In this document: in pieces, positions 58,094-64,000 of the stretch
Position numbering within the stretch: the first letter of the stretch is position 1
Layout of the letters: each line of letters opens with the position of its first letter
Origin: Streptomyces angustmyceticus
GTDB taxonomy: Bacteria > Actinomycetota > Actinomycetes > Streptomycetales > Streptomycetaceae
NCBI RefSeq assembly: GCF_019933235.1
Contig: NZ_CP082945.1
Span: 1,116,001-1,180,000, forward strand
Length of the DNA stretch: 64,000 nucleotides
Direction: 5' to 3'
The notes under the pieces: generated by a model
The model's input: the letters and a program-made list of their open reading frames with translations, nothing else
Database searches by the model: none
Told to the model about the DNA's origin: nothing
Position numbers and translations under genes: made by a program

Positions 58094-58926
58094 ACCGGGC
58101 GGGCGGCGCAGGACGCGGCGGCCGGGGTCCGCACCCGTCCCGGCTCCTCCCTGCGGGCCCGCTCCAGGCACCGGGAGAGGTGGACGCGGTACCAGAGCAC
58201 TTCGTCGAAGTCCTCCGCCGTCAGGACGCGCTCGAAGGATTCGCGGGCGGCCGGGGTCGCCGTGATCACGGAGGCCATGGTGGGCCGGAGGCGGCGCAGC
58301 AGGGACCGCTCCAGCGGGTTCTCGGCGACCGAGGCGAGCTCTTCCGGCGGCAGTACGGCGGCGATCACCGCTGCCGTTTCCCAGGGGTCGTCGGTCTGCC
58401 CCATGAGCTGGGTGACCCGCCTGCTGCGCCACTGGCGCGCCCGCCAGTCCTGACCGCTGTCGAGCATCACCCGCATCGCCGCGGGGGTGTTGCCCCGCAT
58501 CAGGTCGGGTTCGCGCTCCGCGAAGTCGGCGACCTCGGCCGCGAGATAGAGCCAGACCACCGCGCCGAAACGGTTCACATAGAACCGGACGGGGCCGAGG
58601 CAGCCGGCCCGGGTCAGTCGCACCGCCCGGCCGGGCCCGATGCCCATGAGCGCCGCGGCCTCGGTCGTGCTGACCGTGCGGACCCGTTCGCGCAGCGCGT
58701 CCGGGAAGTCCGGCTCGGCCTGGAGCCGGGCGATCTCCTCCGCCGGAACCCGGCGCCGGCCGAGCGATCCGGCCCCTCCCGGACGGTCGTCGGCCCCGGC
58801 CCCGGCCGCGACTGTCCGTACTTCTCCGAGCTGGGTGGCGAGCTCGAACTCGCCGGTCCTCAGCTCCAGTTCACGGGCGGCTCGCCCGGCCGTGAACGTC
58901 TGTTGTCCGTCGCACACCACTGTCAT
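58024..58926 (-). CDS. DUF6397 family protein
   Basis: A 300-residue protein of a Streptomyces-restricted family. FTAGRAARELELRTGEFELA, TQLGEVRTV looks like a helix-turn-helix, AALMGIGPGRAVRLTRAGCL like a second DNA-binding or MerR-like unit, and PVRFYVNRFGAVVWLYLAAE is the most conserved core. A helical tail follows (MGQTDDPWETAAVIAAVLPP). The last 40 residues are Ser/Pro/Arg-rich. ATG at 58926 (MTVVCDGQQ) is preferred to 58971. The protein is probably regulatory, but no function is known. The gene overlaps tesB by 70 bases at the 3' ends. Confidence 0.8.
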   Translation of the reverse strand: MTVVCDGQQTFTAGRAARELELRTGEFELATQLGEVRTVAAGAGADDRPGGAGSLGRRRVPAEEIARLQAEPDFPDALRERVRTVSTTEAAALMGIGPGRAVRLTRAGCLGPVRFYVNRFGAVVWLYLAAEVADFAEREPDLMRGNTPAAMRVMLDSGQDWRARQWRSRRVTQLMGQTDDPWETAAVIAAVLPPEELASVAENPLERSLLRRLRPTMASVITATPAARESFERVLTAEDFDEVLWYRVHLSRCLERARREEPGRVRTPAAASCAARPVQSPSFLNSPSWTTETSSLPSRS

Positions 58927-59005
58927 GTCGTTTCCCCCGCAACTCATTCCATCACTGACAGTGACGACCATAGCCGTGGGTGGTGACAGCGGGTCAAACC
59001 CCGCC

Positions 59006-59413
59006 TCAGGCCTGTGGATAACTCTCGGGCTGGCGGGCCGCGACGCCCAGATGCTCCCCGACGCGGTTGACCAACAGCGTCATCTCGTAGGCGATCTGGC
59101 CCATGTCGGCGTCGGCGCCGGCGAGCACGCACAGACAGCTGCCGTCCCCCGCCGCCGTCACGAACAACACGCCGTCGTCGAACTCGACCATGGTCTGGCG
59201 CACCCGGCCGATCCCGAAGTGGAGCCCCGATCCCTTCGCGAGGCTGTGCAGCCCCGAGGCGACGGCCGCGAGATGCTCGGCGTCCTCCCGCGCCAGAGCC
59301 TCGCTCGCCCCGGTCACCAGCCCGTCGTTGGAGAGCACCAACGCGTGCCGCACCTTCTGCACCCGCTTGGTCAGATCGTCCAGCAGCCAGTCGAGTCCGC
59401 TGCTCAATGCCAT
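59006..59413 (-). CDS. Roadblock/LC7-domain protein (conservon CvnB type)
   Basis: A 135-residue protein: GLDWLLDDLTKRVQKVRHAL, VLSNDGLVTGASEALAREDA, EHLAAVASGLHSLAKGSGLH and MGQIAYEMTLLVNRVGEHLG. This is the complete roadblock/LC7 fold used by the second protein of streptomycete conservons to regulate a small GTPase. GAGGAAGCAGCA precedes the ATG. Conservons normally encode sensor kinase, roadblock, DUF742 and GTPase in a row. Here the kinase and DUF742 genes are absent and the GTPase is 650 bases away beyond an opposite-strand gene. Confidence 0.9.
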   Translation of the reverse strand: MALSSGLDWLLDDLTKRVQKVRHALVLSNDGLVTGASEALAREDAEHLAAVASGLHSLAKGSGLHFGIGRVRQTMVEFDDGVLFVTAAGDGSCLCVLAGADADMGQIAYEMTLLVNRVGEHLGVAARQPESYPQA

Positions 59414-59578
59414 TGCTGCTTCCTCCCCGTGTCGCCGTCCGCACGCGTGGCCGGACGTCAGCCCGCGGTCCGCGAACTGCCGTGCCAGCCTGTCCCACCT
59501 CCGCCGTCTCGGCAAGCGGCCCTATGGCCCGGCGTGCCACACGGCGCGTGTGTGCACCGCATGGATGAGAATGTCGGC

Positions 59579-60007
59579 ATGGCACACAAGATGACGAAGG
59601 ACGAGTGGCACAGGTTCCTTTCCGAGGGCACGCGTACCGGCAAGCTGGCGACCGTACGGGCCGACGGCAGCCCGCACATCGCCCCGGTGTGGTTCCTCCT
59701 GGACGGCGACGACCTGGTGTTCAACACCGGGGCCGACACGGTCAAGGGCCGCAACCTCGCCCGCGACGGCCGGGTGGCGCTGAGCGTCGACGACGAACAG
59801 CCGCCGTTCGCTTTCGTGTCCGTGCAGGGAACGGCGCAGATCGGCGACGACCTGGCGGAGGTGCGGCACTGGGCGACCCGGATCGCGGCCCGCTACATGG
59901 GCGAGGACCGCGCGGAGGAGTACGGCGCCCGCAACGGCGTGCCGGGCGAGGTGGTCGTCCGGATCAGGGTCGACAAGGTGGTCGCCTTCACCGGCGTCGC
60001 GAGCTGA
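59579..60007 (+). CDS. PPOX-class F420-dependent oxidoreductase
   Basis: A 142-residue split-barrel flavin/deazaflavin-binding protein. WHRFLSEGTRTGKLATVRAD, GSPHIAPVWFLLDGDDLVFN and KGRNLARDGRVALSVDDEQP match the F420-binding PPOX (FDOR-B) family, followed by VSVQGTAQI and VRIRVDKVVAFTGVA. It likely uses the deazaflavin F420 to reduce an unknown substrate. ATG at 59579 (MAHKMTKDEW) is preferred; one six codons upstream is possible. It sits on the plus strand between the roadblock and GTPase genes, which are on the minus strand. Confidence 0.88.
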   Translation: MAHKMTKDEWHRFLSEGTRTGKLATVRADGSPHIAPVWFLLDGDDLVFNTGADTVKGRNLARDGRVALSVDDEQPPFAFVSVQGTAQIGDDLAEVRHWATRIAARYMGEDRAEEYGARNGVPGEVVVRIRVDKVVAFTGVAS

Positions 60008-60058
60008 GGGGCGCGTGGCGCGCGCCGTCCGGTCTCCGCGCCACCTCCGCCCGCCGGT

Positions 60059-60673
60059 TCACCCCACCAGGTCCGGCACCCGGGCCGAGTGCCGCCGCCC
60101 CGCGTGCTCGACGAGCCGGACCAGCACTTCCTTGCCGGAATCGCGGTCGCGCGCATCGCAGAGCACGACCGGGGTGCCGCGGTCCAGGTCCAGTGCCCGG
60201 GCCACCTCGTCGGCCCCGTAGGACCGCGCCTCCGCAAAGCAGTTGACGGCCACCAGGAACGGGATCGCGCGGCGCTCGAAGTAGTCGACGGCCGGAAAGG
60301 AGTCCTCCAGCCGCCGGGTATCGGCCAGCACCACGGCGCCCAGCGCCCCCTCCGAGAGGTCGTCCCACAGGAACCAGAAACGGTCCTGCCCGGGGGTGCC
60401 GAAGAGGTAGAGGGACAGTCCCTGCCTGATGGTGATGCGGCCGAAGTCCATCGCCACCGTGGTGGTGCCCTTGCTGTCCACTCCCCCGGTGTCGTCCACC
60501 GTCTCGCCCGCCTCGCTGAGCCGCTCCTCCGTGCGCAGCGGGTGGATCTCGCTGACCGACTCCACCAGGGTCGTCTTGCCCACGCCGAAGCCGCCCGCGA
60601 CTAAGATCTTCAGGGCCAGTTCGGCGTCGGGGTCCGGGGCCGCGCCCTCCGGGGCCCCATGTGCGGCGTTCAT
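60059..60673 (-). CDS. Small GTPase/ATP-binding protein (conservon CvnD type)
   Basis: A 204-residue Ras-like GTPase of the bacterial MglA/conservon group. ALKILVAGGFGVGKTTLVES is the P-loop (GGFGVGKTT), TTTVAMDFGRITI the switch I region, LYLFGTPGQDRFWFLWDDLS the switch II (GTPGQ), and VAVNCF replaces the usual NKxD base-recognition motif, as is common in this family. GGAGGAG precedes the ATG. It probably cycles with the roadblock protein encoded at 59006-59413. Confidence 0.92.
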   Translation of the reverse strand: MNAAHGAPEGAAPDPDAELALKILVAGGFGVGKTTLVESVSEIHPLRTEERLSEAGETVDDTGGVDSKGTTTVAMDFGRITIRQGLSLYLFGTPGQDRFWFLWDDLSEGALGAVVLADTRRLEDSFPAVDYFERRAIPFLVAVNCFAEARSYGADEVARALDLDRGTPVVLCDARDRDSGKEVLVRLVEHAGRRHSARVPDLVG

Positions 60674-61076
60674 CTGCCGTCTCCTCCAGGATGCAGGGTC
60701 CTGCGCGTCACAGGGTGTACGGATCCACGGCTCGGCGAGGGGAGCCTTCGGCGGCGGAGGGCCGACCGCAATCCATGGCGAGGACCGTACCCCCCGCTGG
60801 TCGGGTTTTCCCCGGATTCGCCGAAGCCGCCACGTCTTCGGATCAAGATGCTCAACAACCGGCGTATTCGTGGTAGTTGGGGTGAGGGAAGGGAGGGTCG
60901 GCCGCCCTCGCAAGGGGTCTCCGCCCTCGCGGGGTGCCTTCGCCCTCTCAGGGGGCCGGACGAAGCGGAGCCGGTCCCGGTGGTCCGCCTGGGCGTCGTG
61001 GCGGCCATCGCTCTCGCGGGAGTCCTGTATGCCTGTACTGCCCCGCTCGCCGACCGCTTTGCCCTGGAGGAGCCCG

Positions 61077-61724
61077 ATGACCGGCCACCGCGACGACCAC
61101 CACGCCGACCGCCCCGCGGATCACCGTGCGGACCGTCCGCACGAGGTCCGGGCATTCTTCGCGCCGCGCGCCGCCGGCTGGGACGCGAAGTTCCCCGACG
61201 ACGGTCCCGCGTACGCGGCGGGCGTCGCCGAACTGGGCCTCCAGGAGGGCGACCGGGTGCTGGACGCCGGATGCGGCACGGGGCGCGCGCTGCCGGCGCT
61301 CAGGGACGCCGTGGGGCCGCGCGGGACGGTGCTGGGCGCCGATCTCACGCCCGAGATGCTGGCGGAGGCCGTACGGGCCGGACGCGACCGCTGTGCGGCG
61401 TTGCTGCTCGCCGACGTGACCCGGCTGCCGCTCCTCGACGGCGCGCTGGACGCGGTCTTCGCCGCCGGGCTCGTCTCCCACCTGCCGGACTCGGCGGGCG
61501 GCCTCACCGAACTCGCCAGGACCGTCCGCCCCGGTGGCCGGCTGGCCCTCTTCCATCCCATCGGTCGGGCCGCGCTCGCCGCCCGCAAGGGCCGTCCGAT
61601 CACCCCGGACGATCTGCGGGCGGAGCCGAATCTGCGGCCCCTTCTGGCGGAGTGCGGATGGGAGCTGGTGCGGTACGAGGACTGTGACGCGCGGTACCTG
61701 GCGGTGGCGGTGCGGCGGGGGTAG
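61077..61724 (+). CDS. SAM-dependent methyltransferase (class I)
   Basis: A 215-residue enzyme. RVLDAGCGTGRALPALRDAV is motif I (SAM binding), LADVTRLPLLDGALDAVFAA and GLVSHLPDSAGGLTELARTV, RPGGRLALFHPIG are the acidic and post motifs of Methyltransf_11-type proteins. The N-terminal 30 residues are His/Asp-rich (GHRDDHHADRPADHRADRPH), which could bind metal. GGAGGAGCCCG precedes the ATG. Substrate unknown. Degenerate 18-bp tandem repeats follow the gene. Confidence 0.88.
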   Translation: MTGHRDDHHADRPADHRADRPHEVRAFFAPRAAGWDAKFPDDGPAYAAGVAELGLQEGDRVLDAGCGTGRALPALRDAVGPRGTVLGADLTPEMLAEAVRAGRDRCAALLLADVTRLPLLDGALDAVFAAGLVSHLPDSAGGLTELARTVRPGGRLALFHPIGRAALAARKGRPITPDDLRAEPNLRPLLAECGWELVRYEDCDARYLAVAVRRG

Positions 61725-61790
61725 CGGGTAGCGGGGGGCGGCTCGGGGTTTTCCCGCGTCGGTGGGGTAGCCGGGTCGCCTCCCGCGTCG

Positions 61791-61865
61791 GTGGGCTGCG
61801 CCGGGTTGGTGGGCTGCGCCGGGTTGGTGGCTCCGCCGCACACGTCGGTGGGCTCCGCCGGGTTG
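61791..61865. repeat. Imperfect tandem repeat of an 18-bp unit
   Basis: GTGGGCTGCGCCGGGTTG at 61791-61808 and 61809-61826 is identical. A diverged 21-base copy and another near copy (61848-61865) follow. Confidence 0.85.
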
Positions 61866-61870
61866 ACGGC

Positions 61871-62170
61871 TCAGTCCCTCACTTCGGTGGCGGCGTGGTG
61901 TCCTCGCCGTGCGGCAGCGGGCAGCTTCCCGTGCGGCCGGTGGTGGGGAAGGTGCCGAGTTCGGAGCTCGAAGTCCTCGTAGGTCTGCGGTAGTCCGGTG
62001 ATGCCCATGCGGCGGCCGAGGGTGCGGTAGCAGACGGCGACGGCTTGCTCTTCGTGTGCGGACAGCCGCCGCCAGCCGTAGGCGTCGAGCCACCGCTTGG
62101 GCATCACCACGAACGTGCACAGGCCATAGCGCATTTCGTCGTTGCTGATGTCGTGGCTGCGGGCCTCGGG
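61871..62170 (-). pseudogene. C-terminal fragment of an MpaB/DUF2236-type oxygenase
   Basis: The minus strand reads ISNDEMRYGLCTFVVMPKRW, LDAYGWRRLSAHEEQAVAVC, YRTLGRRMGITGLPQTYEDF, which matches the end of the oxygenase MpaB (rubber oxygenase/DUF2236) family. The N-terminal two thirds are absent; upstream sequence belongs to a different broken gene. It ends with a non-conserved Arg/His tail. Confidence 0.65.
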
Positions 62171-62189
62171 GTGCGGGCGGTGGGGCCGT

Positions 62190-62515
62190 AGCGGTCCGTG
62201 ATGGTGGGGTCCGCCACGGCGAGGGCGCGCTGGACGGGCAGGCCGGTGCGGTCGGCGAGCGTCAGTCGCTCCCGGACCTCGCGTGGGGTGCGCGGGCGGT
62301 AGCGGGGCCCGTGCCGCAGCAGCCGTCGTGGAAGGTCAGCCCCGCGCGCAGGACGGCCTCCAGGGCGCGCCAGCCGGCGTTGTCGCGCCGCTTGGGGACC
62401 GCGAGGTCGGCGCCCGCGTCGATCAGCTCGGCGCGGCACTGGGGGCAGCGGCCGGGCCCCGTGCGGCCGTGGTCTTCTTCCACGCGGCCCGGCAGGACAG
62501 GCACACGACGTGCAT
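62190..62515 (-). pseudogene. Frameshifted zinc-ribbon protein gene
   Basis: Three minus-strand frames in order give MHVVCLSCRAAWKKTTAARG, then GRCPQCRAELIDAGADLAVP, KRRDNAGWRALEAVLRAGLT, FHDGCCGTGP, then RYRPRTPREVRERLTLADRT, GLPVQRALAVADP. Together they describe a small protein with two CxxC zinc knuckles and a CCG pair. Two frameshifts break it. The downstream end fuses into the MpaB-type fragment. Confidence 0.6.
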
Positions 62516-62625
62516 CCGGCTGCTGTGAAAACACATCCGCGCAGCGTACGGCTGGTGACAAGGCCGCACCAAGCCAATTAGGGTGCGCCGACATACTCCG
62601 CGATGGATTGGATGGGGAGGCCCGC

Positions 62626-63408
62626 GTGCCCACGACCGAGAGCGCCGACAACGACCAGTTGTTCGTGCTGACGGCGGTGCTGCTGACGCCCGCGCAGTTC
62701 CCGAGCGTGCTCGGCGACGACTACCCCGAGGTGTGTGCGGGCCTCGGCCTCGAACCGTATGCGGAGGGCTACGGGCTGGTCCTCGGTCAGGACGGCAACG
62801 GCGCGCGCTGGACCGTGGCGACGGAGGACGTGTCGCTGGTGGCCTGTGCGATCGCGGCCTGGGACTGCGGGATGGAGTACGACCTCTCCCCCGGGGAGGA
62901 CAGCATCGTCGGGGCGCTGCCCGGCTGGCCCCTCTCGCTCGCCGTGGCGGCGCCGGAAGTGCCGCAGCCGCACGATCCGGAGCCGCAGGAAGGCGATCCG
63001 GAGCCGCTGACGCCGCCGGACGCCGAGGAGTGGGGGCCCGCGCAACGGAGGCTCGGCGCGGACGAGATCGCCATGCAGTGGGCGGCCTGGCGCGAGCAGG
63101 TGGATGACGAGGACAGCTTTGCCGAGCCCGGGGATCATGCGCACAAGGGGGTGCGGCGGGTGCTGGAGGAGGCGCGCGGCTATGTGAAAGAGCCGCCGCC
63201 GCCCGGGCGGGTGCGGTCGTCGTTCGCGGCCGGGGAGGCGCGGACGCTGCGGGTGGACGGGCCGGGGTGGAGCATGGTGGCTCGTACGGATGACATCGCG
63301 TTTGTGCTGTTGGACGAGGAGCCGGGGGAAGTGCATCCGGTGGGGCGGGGACCGGAGTTGCCCGGGTTGTTGGCGTCGCTGGAGGAGTTGGCGGCTCGGC
63401 CGGTTTGA
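62626..63408 (+). CDS. Conserved hypothetical protein
   Basis: A 260-residue acidic protein with no recognised domain. The N-terminal half (LFVLTAVLLTPAQFPSVLGD, DYPEVCAGLGLEPYAEGYGL, VACAIAAWDCGMEYDLSPGE) looks globular. A Pro/Glu/Asp linker (PQPHDPEPQEGDPEPLTPPD) follows, and the second half (VRRVLEEARGYVKEPPPPGR, RTLRVDGPGWSMVARTDDIA, FVLLDEEPGE) is again ordered. The GTG at 62626 has GGGGAGG upstream. The compositional bias matches genuine streptomycete coding DNA. The function is unknown. Confidence 0.75.
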   Translation: MPTTESADNDQLFVLTAVLLTPAQFPSVLGDDYPEVCAGLGLEPYAEGYGLVLGQDGNGARWTVATEDVSLVACAIAAWDCGMEYDLSPGEDSIVGALPGWPLSLAVAAPEVPQPHDPEPQEGDPEPLTPPDAEEWGPAQRRLGADEIAMQWAAWREQVDDEDSFAEPGDHAHKGVRRVLEEARGYVKEPPPPGRVRSSFAAGEARTLRVDGPGWSMVARTDDIAFVLLDEEPGEVHPVGRGPELPGLLASLEELAARPV

Positions 63409-64000
63409 GGGCCCGAGAGGCTGCGGAGGCACGTTGCTGCCTGGCGGTGAGTGAGGCCGGGGTCTCGGGTTTACGGACGTCGGGTGGGGCTGGTGTCGTG
63501 CGGGGCTCGTAGTCGCCGCGGGATCTAAAGAGCACGTCCGGTGGGGGGTGGCGTCGTCCGGAGTTCGTGAGTGCCGCGGGGGCCGGAGGGGACGCACCGG
63601 AACCCTCCCCCAGCCTTCGGCCGGGAGGTGCCCCCACGGCGCGGGCGCATCTGGTACGTGGATAGATCGACCCGGCGTTCGCTCCGGTCCTGCGGGCGGG
63701 TCCCGGTACATCCCTTCCGGCCGTCCGACGTTGCCGACTGCGGCCCGGTGGCACCGTCCCTCACCGACCAAGCGCGTCGGGCTCCGGCCAAGCCTCGCCC
63801 CCAGCGTCGGTCCCGCTGGCCAACCGGAGCGGACAAGAACCGTGCACCCGGCCCCATGCCCTGCGTGCCGCCGGGGCGTGGGACCGGCCGGACCCGTCGC
63901 CGGTCGGTGGGACGAGTAAGGGGCACCCCCCCACGGGGGCGGACCGGGCGGTGCCGCCGGCGTGAGGGCGCGGGGCGGGGGCGCTCGGTCAGCGGCCGAT
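63409..64000. other. Right-edge stretch, no supported gene
   Basis: No conserved reading frame on either strand in 590 bases. At 63606-63636 lies an imperfect palindrome (CCCCCAGCCTTCGGCCGGGA, then GGTGCCCCCAC) of a kind that recurs in intergenic DNA of Streptomyces genomes. Confidence 0.5.

Noticed and set aside
60888..61076. A possible small lipoprotein (LGVVAAIALAGVLYAC) upstream of the methyltransferase
   Set aside because: The frame has no suitable end and runs on through the methyltransferase gene; probably chance.
63525..63926. Minus-strand 133-codon frame at the right edge
   Set aside because: Arg/Gly/Pro-rich and without conserved features.

Overview
The window is high-GC actinobacterial DNA and almost certainly a Streptomyces chromosome. 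Third codon positions are strongly G/C. GTG starts are common, Shine-Dalgarno sites are GGAGG-like, and several families are typical of the genus: a DUF5994 protein, a DUF6397 protein, a roadblock protein and small GTPase of conservon type, a DUF3494 protein, a Tat-exported Gfo/Idh/MocA enzyme and a secreted alpha-amylase. No rRNA, intact tRNA or CRISPR array was seen.

Left half (about 1-33 kb): a loose accessory region. It contains many small stress-type genes: YihY-like membrane protein, FdhA-like zinc dehydrogenase, SDR with an N-terminal extension, YjbQ, DUF5994, SpoIIE-type phosphatase, lipid kinase, CsbD, and small hydrophobic or hydrophilic proteins. Between them lies a large amount of decayed DNA: an IS3 tail, a sigma-factor remnant, IS5, IS1380 and IS21 debris, two broken tyrosine integrases, and broken hemerythrin, glyoxalase, alpha/beta-hydrolase and lutA genes. 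The 3' half of a tRNA-Gly gene marks a probable attachment site at 13.95 kb. Two well-organised operons stand out here. One is a four-gene, translationally coupled cassette (acyl-CoA dehydrogenase, PIG-L deacetylase, NodS-like methyltransferase, GT2 glycosyltransferase; 3.0-6.3 kb, minus strand). The other is a cytochrome P450 operon (ferredoxin, ferredoxin reductase, P450, zinc alcohol dehydrogenase; 23.5-27.4 kb, minus strand). A DUF3494 ice-binding-like protein with two near-identical 99-residue Ig-like repeats sits at 18.1-19.6 kb.

Right half (about 33-64 kb): dense, mostly intact, core-like genes. These are a membrane-anchored alpha/alpha-toroid protein with a cupin gene behind it, Nudix, ASCH and DoxX proteins, and an ABC exporter divergent from a MarR regulator with a palindromic operator. 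They are followed by a D-lactate-dehydrogenase-type FAD/Fe-S protein, alpha-amylase divergent from a GH109-like oxidoreductase, a DctA transporter and an L,D-transpeptidase lipoprotein. The last part holds a heterodimeric ABC exporter with complementary loss of motifs in its two ATPase domains, a YdjM-like membrane protein, a Ski2-like DEAD/DEAH helicase, TesB thioesterase, DUF6397, roadblock and GTPase proteins, an F420-type PPOX enzyme and a methyltransferase.

Starts were chosen from ribosome-binding sites, overlaps with upstream genes and family knowledge. All family names rest on reading motifs by eye; no database search was run.
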